Source: CAZMGB01 sp964565775
GTDB taxonomy: Bacteria > Chloroflexota > Dehalococcoidia > DSTF01 > JALHUB01
Reading direction: 5' to 3'
Length of the DNA: 64,000 nt
Assembly: GCA_964565775.1 (NCBI GenBank)
Contig: CAZMGB010000009.1
Coordinates: 66,515-130,514 of the forward strand
Part shown: positions 16,269 to 26,000 of the stretch, in pieces
Layout of the letters: each line of letters opens with the position of its first letter
How positions within the stretch are numbered: the stretch's first letter is position 1
Made by a program: the position numbers and the translations under genes
The notes under the pieces: generated by a model
Seen by the model: the letters and a program-made list of their open reading frames with translations, nothing else
Database searches by the model: none
What the model was told of the DNA's origin: nothing

Positions 16269-18275
16269 TCACTCCACCGCGATTACGTCGACGAGACGCG
16301 ACCGGCTGGCGACCTCCTCGCCTGCCTGCGGAGTCGCCGATTCCGGCGTTCCGTCGTACACCCGCATCCGTACGTAGTACGAACCGGGTTTGACCGTGCG
16401 CGGTACGAGCACGAAGTACTCTTCCTTCACTATTTCGTTTGCCTTCCACTGGCTCGTCGGGAAGAGACCGCCGCCCAGCTCACGGCTCTGCCACCAGAGC
16501 GGGAAGCCCTGATGGAGCTCTAGATTCTCATCGCTGTCGGTGAAGAAGACTGTGGCCTGAAGGTTCTCGTCGGTGGGGGAGTCCAGCCGCCAGTAGTAGG
16601 AGAGCTGGAGGACGTTGCCCCGACTCCCGGCCAGCGGCTCGGTCGAGAAGCCAACGAGCGAGACGGCGTCGCCGAAGGGGACATCTAGTCGCGCGCCGGG
16701 CGGGACCTCGCTGACGGTCAAGGTCGGCTCCTCTCCGAGGACGCGGTAGAATGAGCCGCGCGGCACCAGATCGTCTTTGTACTCGGGCTTCGGCAGCACG
16801 TTCGTAACCATGCACTCGATGCTGTTCAGTAGGACGGGCTGCACGTAGTACTCGTCGCGGATGGCGTTCAGATCGCCGCGCAGGCCTTCGGCTACGTACA
16901 CCGGTCGGTTCTCGTCGAACTGCCGGGCGATGAAAGCGTTCACGTCTTCGCCCGGGACGGAGAAGACCGGCGAGACGAGTACGTCGCGCCGATAGCCCTC
17001 CACGAGCTGCACGTACCACAGGGGCGAGGCTGTCCAGCTATCAGCGAGGATGGTGGAGTGCGGCTTGACCCTCTCGAGCGTCGTCCGGGCGAAGTCATAG
17101 GCGCTGTAGTCCTCGCTTCGGTCGACGACGGGAAGGTTGCGCGCGAAGAGGACGACGGGCAGGCACGCCAGGACGAGCGCCGCCAGCGACCCGCGCAGCG
17201 CCGGCCGCACCGTACTGAGCTGGAACGCTCCGAAACTGATGCGGCGGCGGACGAAAGAAAGGATCGCCTCCACGGCGTACCCGATCCAGACCCCCATCAT
17301 CAGGTAGGCGGGGATGAAGTAGTTGAAGACGTTGTGGATGCGGTAGGTGAGGGCAAGGAATCCGACGGCAGCGCAGAGCAGGAGACCGTAAGCGGCGAAC
17401 AGCCGGTCGTGTCTGAGGGCGGTGAAAAGGCCGAGGCCGGCTAGGCCAAGGCCAAAGGCGGTCAATTCGTGGAGAGGGAAGACGGCCAGGACATTGAGCC
17501 GGCCCAAGACTGCGAAGTTCCAGTACTCGCTCCGGCTGCCCCCGGTCAGGAACATGCTCAAGTAGGTATCGAAATTGGCCGGCTGAGCCCAGCTAAGTGC
17601 AGGTTCCTGAGAGCCGCGGATCGGCAGGTAGAGGTAGACGGAGAGCCCGAGCAGGAAGAAGAAGGCCAATCGGGCCCAGTGGCCGATGGTGAGCTGCCGC
17701 CGGCCCGCCAGCAGAAAGAGGACGATTCCCGGCGCGAGCACGATGATAAGGCGGTGGTTACCCATGCTGAGGCCGAAGGCCAGCAGCGCAAGATACAGAT
17801 GCCGGACCTGCCCCGTCGCCCGCCAGCGGAGCAGCAGCCACGTGATGAGGACCGTCGAAAAGGCGTTCAGGGGGTAGGACTCGGCCCAATTGGCGTTGGC
17901 CCAGAGGGTAGACGAGAAGGCAACCGTGAGCGACCCGATGAGGGCTGCTACTCGACTTCGTGTGACCTCATGGATGATGAGGAAGACGAACGCCACCGAA
18001 AGCGAGGCGAAGACGGCCGACATGAGGTTAACCCTGTAGGCCACATCGCCGAAGGGGAGGAAGGTGAACAGCTTGCCCAACAGGATGTAAAGGGGGTAGC
18101 CGGTGTTGTGGGCGATTCCCAGCACGTACGATGTCGTCGTGAACTCCCCCATGTCGTACCACATGACGGTGGGGGCCAGCGTGCGCAGGTAGACGGCGAA
18201 GGCCACCACCCCGGTCAGCGCCGCGTAGACGCGATGGTCGAGCGCAGCGACAGACCTGACCAACCGCTCAGCCAT
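16269..18275 (-). CDS. DUF2723 multi-spanning membrane protein (glycosyltransferase-like)
   Basis: A 668-residue membrane protein. The N-terminal two thirds hold about ten transmembrane helices and the DUF2723 signature (TLAPTVMWYDMGEF, then HNTGYPLYILLGKLFTFLPFGDVAYRVNLMSA), related to polyprenyl-phosphate-dependent GT-C glycosyltransferases. The Asp-Glu pair in the first loop fits the GT-C catalytic acid. The C-terminal third is soluble and beta-rich. Placed 9 nt after pilT at the end of the pilus operon, it could glycosylate Thr/Ser-rich pilin-like proteins such as the one at 23085-26102; that is inference. Confidence 0.8.
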   Translation of the reverse strand: MAERLVRSVAALDHRVYAALTGVVAFAVYLRTLAPTVMWYDMGEFTTTSYVLGIAHNTGYPLYILLGKLFTFLPFGDVAYRVNLMSAVFASLSVAFVFLIIHEVTRSRVAALIGSLTVAFSSTLWANANWAESYPLNAFSTVLITWLLLRWRATGQVRHLYLALLAFGLSMGNHRLIIVLAPGIVLFLLAGRRQLTIGHWARLAFFFLLGLSVYLYLPIRGSQEPALSWAQPANFDTYLSMFLTGGSRSEYWNFAVLGRLNVLAVFPLHELTAFGLGLAGLGLFTALRHDRLFAAYGLLLCAAVGFLALTYRIHNVFNYFIPAYLMMGVWIGYAVEAILSFVRRRISFGAFQLSTVRPALRGSLAALVLACLPVVLFARNLPVVDRSEDYSAYDFARTTLERVKPHSTILADSWTASPLWYVQLVEGYRRDVLVSPVFSVPGEDVNAFIARQFDENRPVYVAEGLRGDLNAIRDEYYVQPVLLNSIECMVTNVLPKPEYKDDLVPRGSFYRVLGEEPTLTVSEVPPGARLDVPFGDAVSLVGFSTEPLAGSRGNVLQLSYYWRLDSPTDENLQATVFFTDSDENLELHQGFPLWWQSRELGGGLFPTSQWKANEIVKEEYFVLVPRTVKPGSYYVRMRVYDGTPESATPQAGEEVASRSRLVDVIAVE

Positions 18276-18284
18276 GCGACTCCC

Positions 18285-19394
18285 TTACGCCTGGATGCGG
18301 AGTGGCGGTCCCGGACCCGTCGCCAGCAGCCTTTCGAGCTCCTCAGGGTTGGCGCATCGGGCCATGGCGTCGTCGCGGCTGACGATGCTCTGCTGGCAGA
18401 GGGCCGCCAGGGCTTGGTCGTGGGTTTGCATGCTGTACTGAGAGCCGGTCTGGATGACGTTGGGGATCTGGAAGGTCTTGCCCTCTCGAATGAGGTTCCG
18501 CACCGCCGATGTCGCTACCATCACCTCAACGGCTGCCACCCGGCCGGACCCGTCGGCCCTCGGCAGCAGAGACTGGCAGAGGACCGCCTCCAGGACCGTC
18601 GAGAGCTGGGCCTTCACCTGAGGCTGCTGGTGTGGTGGAAAGGAGTCGACGATGCGGTCGATGGTCTGGGCGGCGCTAGGTGTGTGCATCGTGGCCAGCA
18701 CCAGGTGGCCGGTCTCGGCGGCGGTCAGGGCAAGGGCGGTCGTCTGCAGGTCGCGCATCTCGCCCACCAGGATCACGTCGGGATCCTGGCGCAGCGCGTG
18801 TTTGAGCGCGTCGGCGAAAGACCTGGTGTCCGCACCCAGCTCCCGCTGCGAGATCAGGCACTGCTTGTCGCGATGGACGAACTCGATCGGGTCCTCCACG
18901 GCCACGACGTGCCGCCGCTCCCGTTCGTTGAGGTAGTCGATCATGGCGGCCAGCGTCGTCGACTTGCCGCAGCCGGTCGGTCCCGTCACCAGTACGAGCC
19001 CTCTCGGCTTCAGCACCAGGGAGTGGCAGATATCGGGCAAGCCCAGCTCGTCCAGCGTCGGGATGCTAGAGCGAACCAGACGAAACGCAAGGGTGATGCT
19101 GCCACGCTGGAGGGCGGCGTTCACCCGGAAGCGGCCTATCCCCTGGGCGCTGTAGGCGAAGTCGAGCTCTTTGGCCCGCCAAAAGACCTCCTGCTGCTCT
19201 TGAGTCACAATCTCGCTCAGGGCGCTCTGCATGACTTCGAGCGTAAGCACCGGCAGAGTTTCGGGCGCCAGGCTGCCGTTCACGCGCAAGACGGGAGGGG
19301 AGCCCGCCTTCATGTGAAGGTCCGAGGCTTCCGCCTCGACCATCCGGCGCAGCAGATCGACTACCTTCAGCTCGTTATCAGCCCCGGATACCAT
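18285..19394 (-). CDS. pilT: Type IV pilus retraction ATPase PilT
   Basis: A 369-residue hexameric ATPase that drives pilus retraction. Walker A GPTGCGKSTT, the Asp box (VEDPIEFVH), Walker B (DPDVILVGEMRD) and the His box (GHLVLATMHT) are intact, and the PilT-type AIRNLIRE-like motif appears as AVRNLIREGK. The ATG at 19394 (MVSGADNELK) lies within the end of pilD, a 28-nt overlap. The frame stays open far upstream, but that part is proline/arginine-rich shadow of pilD. Confidence 0.95.
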   Translation of the reverse strand: MVSGADNELKVVDLLRRMVEAEASDLHMKAGSPPVLRVNGSLAPETLPVLTLEVMQSALSEIVTQEQQEVFWRAKELDFAYSAQGIGRFRVNAALQRGSITLAFRLVRSSIPTLDELGLPDICHSLVLKPRGLVLVTGPTGCGKSTTLAAMIDYLNERERRHVVAVEDPIEFVHRDKQCLISQRELGADTRSFADALKHALRQDPDVILVGEMRDLQTTALALTAAETGHLVLATMHTPSAAQTIDRIVDSFPPHQQPQVKAQLSTVLEAVLCQSLLPRADGSGRVAAVEVMVATSAVRNLIREGKTFQIPNVIQTGSQYSMQTHDQALAALCQQSIVSRDDAMARCANPEELERLLATGPGPPLRIQA

Positions 19395-20113
19395 CGCAGA
19401 ATCTCCTGTCCGTAGAGCAGGGCCACCATGCCGCCGGCCGCCAGAAAGGGCGCGAATGGGAGGGCATCTTTCATTCCTATCCGTCTCGCCAGCAGAGCGG
19501 CCGCGCCGACGCCTCCTCCGAGAACGAAGGAGATAGACAGGGCCAGCAGGACGAGCGGGAAGCCGGCGACGAGACCGATGAAGGCTGCGAGTTTCACGTC
19601 CCCCAGCCCCATCCCTTTGGGATAGAGGAGAACGATCACCGACAGTAGCGCAAGAGCCACAGCCCCACCCCCGAGGGCCTGCCGGAGGCCCGGACCCACC
19701 GCGAAGGGCATGGCGACGAGGGCCATGCCGATGGCCGGATAGACGACCGCGTTCGGGATCAGGCGGTGCTCCAGGTCGATGGCGAGAGCGACGATGAAGA
19801 CGCACGCTACCACCGCGACGAAGGCGAACTGCGCTGACGTGCCGTAGCGACTCCAGAGGAGCAGGAACAGCAGGCCGGTACCGCCCTCGACCAGGAGGAC
19901 GCGGCGCGGGATCGGTGCCGAACAGTAGCGGCACTTCCCACGCAGGAGCAGGTAGCTCAGCACCGGTACGAGGTCGCGGCTGGCAAGCTCCCTCTTGCAG
20001 GCAGGGCAGTGGGAGCGTGGCCGCACAAGCGACATCCCCTCGGGCAGACGATCGATGCAGACGTTGAGGAAGCTCCCAATGGCCAAGCCAAACAGAACGA
20101 CGAATACAGCCAT
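19367..20113 (-). CDS. pilD: Prepilin peptidase / N-methyltransferase PilD
   Basis: A 248-residue integral membrane aspartic protease that cleaves type III signal peptides after Gly and methylates the new N-terminus. The N-terminal methylase-associated zinc motif has two CxxC pairs (HCPACKREL and CRYCSAPI). Catalytic aspartates lie in ALAIDLEHRLIPN and GMGLGDVKL. Its substrates are encoded in the same operon (29751-30125, 26099-26545, 23085-26102). Confidence 0.95.
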   Translation of the reverse strand: MAVFVVLFGLAIGSFLNVCIDRLPEGMSLVRPRSHCPACKRELASRDLVPVLSYLLLRGKCRYCSAPIPRRVLLVEGGTGLLFLLLWSRYGTSAQFAFVAVVACVFIVALAIDLEHRLIPNAVVYPAIGMALVAMPFAVGPGLRQALGGGAVALALLSVIVLLYPKGMGLGDVKLAAFIGLVAGFPLVLLALSISFVLGGGVGAAALLARRIGMKDALPFAPFLAAGGMVALLYGQEILRWYPGLITS

Positions 20114-20123
20114 GGAATCGACC

Positions 20124-20708
20124 CTACTGAGTCACCTCGATGGTGAAGGTCACGCCGGCGCCACCCCCCTGATCGCCTTCGCTTACCAGAGAGGTTATTC
20201 GAGCCTGGGAGAACCTTCCGGTTTTGACGAGGGCTTTGGAGTAGCCGAGGACGGCCGCCGGGCTGCCGGCCCGGCCCGTCAGCGACAACGGGCCATCAGA
20301 CGCCGTGATCGATTCGACACGGGCGCCCGCCGGCAGGGCCAGCGTCATGGCGGCCAGGTCTTTCGCGAGATCCTGCCGGTTGCCGAGTACTGCCTGTCGC
20401 TCCTTGTTCAGGCTGGCGATGGCCGCCTCAGCGGTTTCGAGCTGCTGGCGGAGATCCCTCGACCTGCCGAGGTCGATCTGAAATGACGCGAGCTGGTCGT
20501 TGACCAGCGCCAGTTCGCTCTGCAGGCGGCTAGTCTCCTTATTGGCGGCCTGTTGCACTCGAGATAGCGGCAGCAGCAGCAGGCCGGCGGCCAGGACCCC
20601 CACCACACCCACCACGAACCAGGCCGGGTAGCGCCGCGGCCGTAGCTCCTCCGGGAGGACGTTGAGATCGACGAACAGGGGCGGCTCCAGAGCCGAACTC
20701 TCCCGCAT
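20124..20708 (-). CDS. pilN: Type IV pilus inner-membrane protein PilN
   Basis: A 194-residue bitopic protein. A short cytoplasmic tail with FVDLNVLPEELRPRR, the PilM-binding motif of PilN, is followed by one transmembrane helix (about 28-50), a coiled-coil stretch (about 52-105) and a ferredoxin-like fold. With PilM and PilO it forms the alignment platform that links the motor to the pilus machinery. It lies 5 nt after pilM and 10 nt before pilD. Confidence 0.85.
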   Translation of the reverse strand: MRESSALEPPLFVDLNVLPEELRPRRYPAWFVVGVVGVLAAGLLLLPLSRVQQAANKETSRLQSELALVNDQLASFQIDLGRSRDLRQQLETAEAAIASLNKERQAVLGNRQDLAKDLAAMTLALPAGARVESITASDGPLSLTGRAGSPAAVLGYSKALVKTGRFSQARITSLVSEGDQGGGAGVTFTIEVTQ

Positions 20709-20713
20709 GTCTC

Positions 20714-21643
20714 TCAGAGCTCCTTCAACGCTAGTCCGATGTTGACCATGAAGGTCGCGAGCGGCAGGCCAGGCGGGCAGTCGAGCGCCGGCGCCAACGG
20801 TTCCACCGGGTACCTGACCGAGCCCTCGACGACGCCCGAGGACGCTACCTCCTGCGCCAGGGAGCCCGTCAGGTATATTGGAGTCGATGGCTCGAGCGGC
20901 TCCTGCGGATGCGTGTCGCTGTAGAACTTCACGGTGCGGGCGAGGTCCTCCCCCAATCGTTGGACCTTGTCCTCGACCGTGTCGATCTCGCGCCGCACGC
21001 CGGCCGTCCGAATGGTCACGGGTATGCCACCCTGGACGACGATGACATCGAGGGTCTCCGGCTCCAGGTCCGCGATTATGGCTTCACTCCGGCCCACCGC
21101 CCTCACCAGGGCGAGCGGCTTGATGTCCATGGAGCGCGGTTTCGCGCCGGCAGCCGTGATGGCCTTCACCTGGGGGCCAAGCACATCTCGCGGTACGCCG
21201 AGGGCGAATACCCGCAGGTGACCGTTTCCGTTGCCGACAAGCTGCCAGGAGATGTAGATCTCGTCGAGAGGCACCGGCATCTCCCGCTTCATCTCGCGGG
21301 GGATCGCTTCCGGCAAGAGCCGCAAGTCCATCTCAGGGAAGTCGAGGATGCGGGGGACGGAACGCTGGCCTGTCAGGCCGGCCACAAGATTCCCCTTGGC
21401 GACGCGGTGAGCTGCAAACAGGGTCTTGATGTGCCTGCCCACTGCTTCAGGGTCGGCCACCACTCCGTCGTGCGTGAGGGCGGGCTCCAGCGGCTCTATC
21501 CCCCAGGTGGTGACCTGCCTGCCCTTGACCACAAGGAGGCGCGCGCTGCCGCCCTCGACGTGCAGCGTCGCCAGGGGTCGAGACAGGAGACGCAGGGGAC
21601 CCGTGACCGAACCGGGAGCACTTGCCTTCATCGTCATCGTCAC
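20714..21643 (-). CDS. pilM: Type IV pilus assembly ATPase-like protein PilM
   Basis: A 309-residue actin-like cytoplasmic protein. It has the PilM arrangement: an initial strand (LATLHVEGGSARLLVV), the IPREMKREMPVPLDEIYISWQL segment, a second phosphate-binding-like region (AIIADLEPETLDVIVVQGG), and LTGSLAQ near the end. It binds the N-terminus of PilN and recruits the machinery to PilB/PilC. The start overlaps the pilO stop (ATGA). The gene order here is pilO-pilM-pilN, unlike the common M-N-O order. Confidence 0.8.
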   Translation of the reverse strand: MTMTMKASAPGSVTGPLRLLSRPLATLHVEGGSARLLVVKGRQVTTWGIEPLEPALTHDGVVADPEAVGRHIKTLFAAHRVAKGNLVAGLTGQRSVPRILDFPEMDLRLLPEAIPREMKREMPVPLDEIYISWQLVGNGNGHLRVFALGVPRDVLGPQVKAITAAGAKPRSMDIKPLALVRAVGRSEAIIADLEPETLDVIVVQGGIPVTIRTAGVRREIDTVEDKVQRLGEDLARTVKFYSDTHPQEPLEPSTPIYLTGSLAQEVASSGVVEGSVRYPVEPLAPALDCPPGLPLATFMVNIGLALKEL

Positions 21644-22293
21644 TGGCCTGTAGCCTCCTCACTCGTAGTGGTAGCGCCGGACCCTGCGCTGGCTGAGCCG
21701 TCTCCCTCCGACGGGGTAGGCTCTGCCGCCGGCGGCTGCGCGTATGTCAGCAGTTCGAGGTTCAGGACCTTCCGCTCGCCCTTGTCCTCGAGCGTGAAAC
21801 TGCCGATCCTGGTCGTGCTTGTCGCTCTGTTCTCCAGGGCCGCGAGAAAGTCGACTAGCTGACCGAAATCGCCCTCGACAGCGAGGTCGAGGCCAAGAAC
21901 GTCGTACGTGTTCTCCCCGTCCACCTCGGTGATGGGCTCCCGGATATCGATTCTCAGCAGCCGCACCTTGCTTTCGCCTACATCCCCCAGGATCGTCTCC
22001 AGGATGTCCTTGCTGTCCAGCTTGCTCGGGAACGCGGTCTCGGCAGCGGCCAGCTCCTGCTTCGCCTCCGTCAGGCGTGTCTGCAATTCCTCCAGGTCCT
22101 GGCGGGCGTCCGCGACTGAGAGTAAGACTCCTTGTCCGAGGTCGATCTGCGCAGACAATGCGTCCTGGTCCCACTTCTCCCGCACGATGGACACGCCCAT
22201 GGCGACGTACGCGACAACAGCCACAGCGACGACGAGAAGAAGCTGCGTTAGCGGCTTGAGCCTCACCCTCTTCAGTCTGTCAACCGCCGACAA
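21640..22293 (-). CDS. pilO: Type IV pilus inner-membrane protein PilO
   Basis: A 217-residue bitopic protein: an N-terminal basic stretch, one transmembrane helix (about 14-35), a coiled coil (about 50-85) and a ferredoxin-like domain with the PilO pattern VEGDFGQLVDFLAALENRA, then a Pro/Ser/Glu-rich tail. TTG 22293 is chosen because AGGTGG lies exactly 6 nt upstream (22300-22305); a GTG at 22326 would overlap the upstream gene. The gene overlaps pilM by 4 nt. Confidence 0.78.
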   Translation of the reverse strand: MSAVDRLKRVRLKPLTQLLLVVAVAVVAYVAMGVSIVREKWDQDALSAQIDLGQGVLLSVADARQDLEELQTRLTEAKQELAAAETAFPSKLDSKDILETILGDVGESKVRLLRIDIREPITEVDGENTYDVLGLDLAVEGDFGQLVDFLAALENRATSTTRIGSFTLEDKGERKVLNLELLTYAQPPAAEPTPSEGDGSASAGSGATTTSEEATGQ

Positions 22294-22310
22294 TGCCTGC
22301 CACCTCGTGC

Positions 22311-23084
22311 CTAGTCGAGCTGCCACGAGATGATCGTGACCGCGTTCATGCTTGCCGTCGCTCTGCTCGTGATCGTTCGCCCATCCCTCTCTGACCGCAG
22401 GTCGTAGCTGGCGATCGGGTAATGGACCGCCAGCGCCCCGGTCGTCGCGCCCACCGTCGCCACCAGTACCTGATAGGAGCCGGCCGCCTCGGGGCCGAAC
22501 TGCACAGTGTAGGGAGACGTGCCGCTGGCCGGCGCCAACCCGTCGGGCTTGGCGCAGTCGGCCGACTCTGAAAGCAGCGCGACCCACACGCTGGAGGCGT
22601 CCGTGTCGACCACGGCGAAGATGAGGCCGCTGTCCGTGGTCGTGACCGGGTAGCACTGTTCGCCGTCTCCCTCCTGCCAGGTGGGCGTGATAGACTCGGA
22701 TGCTCCGGCGCCGGAAGCGAAGCGGACCTCCGTCGTCGGAAAGCTATCGCCGTTGATGGAGGCCGGGGTCGGCTGGAGCGGCGCTTCCTCATAACTCGTG
22801 CTCGTCGTGAGCGTGGGGTTGTTCTTCAGTCTCCACAGCCCCCACTCGATGCCGGCGTCAACTGAGTAATAGTCGGCGATAGCCTCGTCAGTCTTGCGGC
22901 TCGCCAGAAGGTTGACGCTGACGTCGGTGAGAAACGGCGTCACCAGCACGGCACCGATGGCAAGGGCAATCAGGGCGAGCGGCAGCGCCTGCCCCGACTC
23001 CGCGAGAAGCGTACACAGCCACCAAGCTCTGCCGCGCCCGCTGTTCTTCATCGCCGACCGTCTTCTCGCCAGATCTGACCTCAT
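22311..23084 (-). CDS. PilX-like minor pilus assembly protein
   Basis: A 257-residue protein with a hydrophobic N-terminal helix (QALPLALIALAIGAVLVTPFLTDV) after a basic leader, then DYYSVDAGIEWGLWRL, the 'Y-x-A-E/D-A-G-I-E' signature of PilX-type proteins whose Asp/Glu sits just after the helix. The remainder is a beta-rich extracellular domain. It starts immediately after the stop of the large pilin-like gene; ATG 23051 is an alternative start. It probably joins a minor-pilin tip complex with its two upstream neighbours. Confidence 0.65.
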   Translation of the reverse strand: MRSDLARRRSAMKNSGRGRAWWLCTLLAESGQALPLALIALAIGAVLVTPFLTDVSVNLLASRKTDEAIADYYSVDAGIEWGLWRLKNNPTLTTSTSYEEAPLQPTPASINGDSFPTTEVRFASGAGASESITPTWQEGDGEQCYPVTTTDSGLIFAVVDTDASSVWVALLSESADCAKPDGLAPASGTSPYTVQFGPEAAGSYQVLVATVGATTGALAVHYPIASYDLRSERDGRTITSRATASMNAVTIISWQLD

Positions 23085-26000
23085 TTACGGCCCGTAGTAG
23101 ACCTTCAGCGGCACCCAGTCCAGGAAGAAGTCGCGGAAGGCGTTGTCGCTGTTCGACGTCACCCGCAGCCGGAAGTTGGCGTTGCTTAGCTCCGCTGACG
23201 ACCACGTCCTACCCCAGGTGTCAGTTGAGCCACCCAGGACTGCCGTGTGCTCGAACATCGTCTCTATATTGTCCGTCTTCGCCGCCGTCCAGGAGGCGCC
23301 GCCGTTCCAGGAGAGCTCCACGCTCATGCTGCTGGTGCTGTAAAAGGTGCTGTCCAGCCACCAGTCGAGCCGCACCTCGATGCCCGAGACGGAGCAGCCT
23401 GCCGGGATGGAGACGCCGTAGTTGTAGAAGCGGTGGCGGTCACCGGCGCCGTCGTAGTTGACGGCGAACCAGGCGCCGTCGGTGAAGGCGTTGGTGGAGT
23501 TCTCCTCGAAGCCGTCGCCGTCACCACCAGTGTCGGCGGCGTCGGCCGTCGGGTTCAGGTAGCCGGTATCACCGGCCGTACAGGTCGCTGTCGCCGTAGG
23601 TGTGTGAGTAGGCGTGACGGTAGCCGTAGGTGTGGGTGTGGCAGTGGGCGTTGCGGTGGCCGCCGAGGTCGGGGTGGGCGTGGCGCCACATTGGATCACG
23701 ACGTCGTCGAAGTAGACCTCGGTGCTTTCGTCGTTGAAGGTCTTCTTGTTGTTATAGGCGCCTATGGTGAGGGTGTGTGTACCGGCGGTCAAGAACGGGG
23801 TCAGGGTGGCGCTCTGCCAGCCCGTGTCCATCGTGAATCCGCCGTTGCCGTCGCCGACGAGTTGGGCGAGGTAGTCGTGGCCGCCGGTGCCGTACAGGGT
23901 TCCGTCGATGGACAGCAGGGCCTGCCCGTACTCGTCGGACTCATAGTTGGCCGCGAGGAGCAACCGATAACGCAGGTCCAGCGTGACCGTCTGGTCGTAA
24001 GCGAGGACGAACTGTTTCGACCAGCCGCCGGACATCCCCAAGATAGCGAAATTGTCGATGTCACCAAGCAGGACCTCGAGGCCGCCGCCGGTGAAGCCGC
24101 CCGCAGGCTCGTAGGTGCCGCTGGCGTAGGCGGGTGCGCCGGTGCCGCGGAAGGTGTCGTCGGAGTAGGCGAAGCCCTCGGCGTCGGAGTCGAAGTGGGC
24201 ATCGAGCGAAGGACAGCCGCCGGGGGTGGGTGTAGAGGTCGGCGTGCTTGTAGGTGTGTTGGTGGGCGTGGCGGTCCGTGTTGGGGTAGGCGTAGCAGTC
24301 GGTGTCGGTGTGAATGTCGGCGTAGCGGTCGGTGTTGCTGTGAACGTCGGTGTGGGCGTCGACGTCGGCGTGAATGTCGGCGTGGGTGTCGGCGTAGACG
24401 TGGGGGTTGAGGTGGACGTGTTGGTAGGAGTGGCGGTGGGCGTCGGGCTAGGCGTAGATGTAGGCCTTGCAGGCCCGTAGTAGACCTTCAGCGGCACCCA
24501 GTCCAGGAAGAAGTCGCGGAAGGCGTTATCGCTGTTCGACGTCACCCGCAGCCGGAAGTTGGCGTTGCTTAGCTCCGTTGCCGACCACGTCCTGCCCCAG
24601 GTGTCAGTTGAACCACCCAGCACTGCCGTGTGCTCGAACGTTGTCGCTGTACTATCAGTCTTCGCCGCCGTCCAGGAGGCACCGCCGTTCCAGGAGAGCT
24701 CTACGCTCATGCTGCTGGTGCTGTAAAAGGTGCTGTCCAGCCACCAGTCCAGCCGCACCTCGATGCCCGAGACGGAGCAGCCTGCGGGGATGGAGACGCC
24801 GTAGTTGTAGAAGCGGTGGCGGTCTCCGGGCCCGTCGTAGTTGGCGGCGAACCAGGCGGCGTCGGTGAAGGCGTAGGTGGGGTACCACTCGAAGCCGTTG
24901 CCGTCGCCGCCGCTGTCAGCGAACTGCGCCGTCGGGTTCAGGTAGCCGGTATCACCGGCCGTACAGGTCGGCGTCGCTGTCGCTGTGGGCGTGTGCGTAG
25001 GCGTGGCGGTGGCCGTAGGGGTAGGAGTGGCGGTAGGCGACGGGCTAGGCGTAGATGTAGGCGTTGCAGGCCCGTAGTAGACCTTCAGCGGCACCCACTC
25101 CAGGAAGAAGTCGCGGAAGCCGCTGTCGCTGTTCGAGGTCACCCGCACTCGGAAGTTCGCGTTGCTTAGCTCCGTTGCCGACCACGTCCTGCCCCAGATG
25201 TCAGTCGAACCACCCAGCACTGCAGTGTGCTCGAACGTCGTCTCCGTATTGTCCGTCTTCGCCGCCGTCCAGGACGTACCACCGTCCCAGGACAGCTCTA
25301 CGCTCATGCTGCTGCTGCCGAATGTGCTGTCCAGCCACCAGTCCAGCCGCACCTCGATGCCCGAGACGGAGCAGCCTGCGGGGATGGAGACGCCGTAGTT
25401 GTAGAAGCGATGGCGGTCACCGGCGCCGTCGTAGTTGCCAGCGGCGAAACCGCCGTCGGCGAAGGCGTAGGTCGGGTACCACTCGAAGCCGTTGCCGTCG
25501 CCGCCTGTGTCGGCGGCCTGCGCCGTCGGGTTCAGGTAGCCGGTATCACCGGGCGTACAGGCCGGCGTGGGAGTGGAGGTAGCCGTTGGAGGCTGCGTCG
25601 GGAAGGCGGTTGCCGTCCCGCGCGGGGGCCGCATGTAGATGTTCTCGGTCCGCGTCTGCGTGACGTCTCCTTCGACGGACGTGATGCTGACGGTGAGGAG
25701 ATCGCCGCTCTTCGATGCGCTGAATCCGGACGGCGCCAGGTTTCGGGCCACCGTCTGGCTGGACGGCGTTCCGTCCACCGTCAGAGTACGCACGAGCTCG
25801 TCGCCGGACTGCGCGTACGCGCTCTCATAGGTCGTGCCGCTGACGACATCCATCCACCTGAGGGTCACGCTGTCGGGCAGCACAGTAGCCAGCTCCGACA
25901 CTGCCATCTGCGCATCCCGGTTCAGCCACTCGAAGGCGGTGCCGTAGTCGTGCGCCACCGCCAGCCTGTCGTGGCCGCGCCCGGTAGCGTTCAGGAACTG

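Noticed and set aside
17469..19415. 648-codon plus-strand frame opposite DUF2723 and pilT
   Set aside because: It spans two genes and their junction on the other strand and has no recognisable domain or ribosome binding site.
24219..24470. Short tandem repeats considered as microsatellite or CRISPR
   Set aside because: They are in-frame codons for a Thr-Pro linker in the giant pilin and vary as expected for a low-complexity coding sequence.
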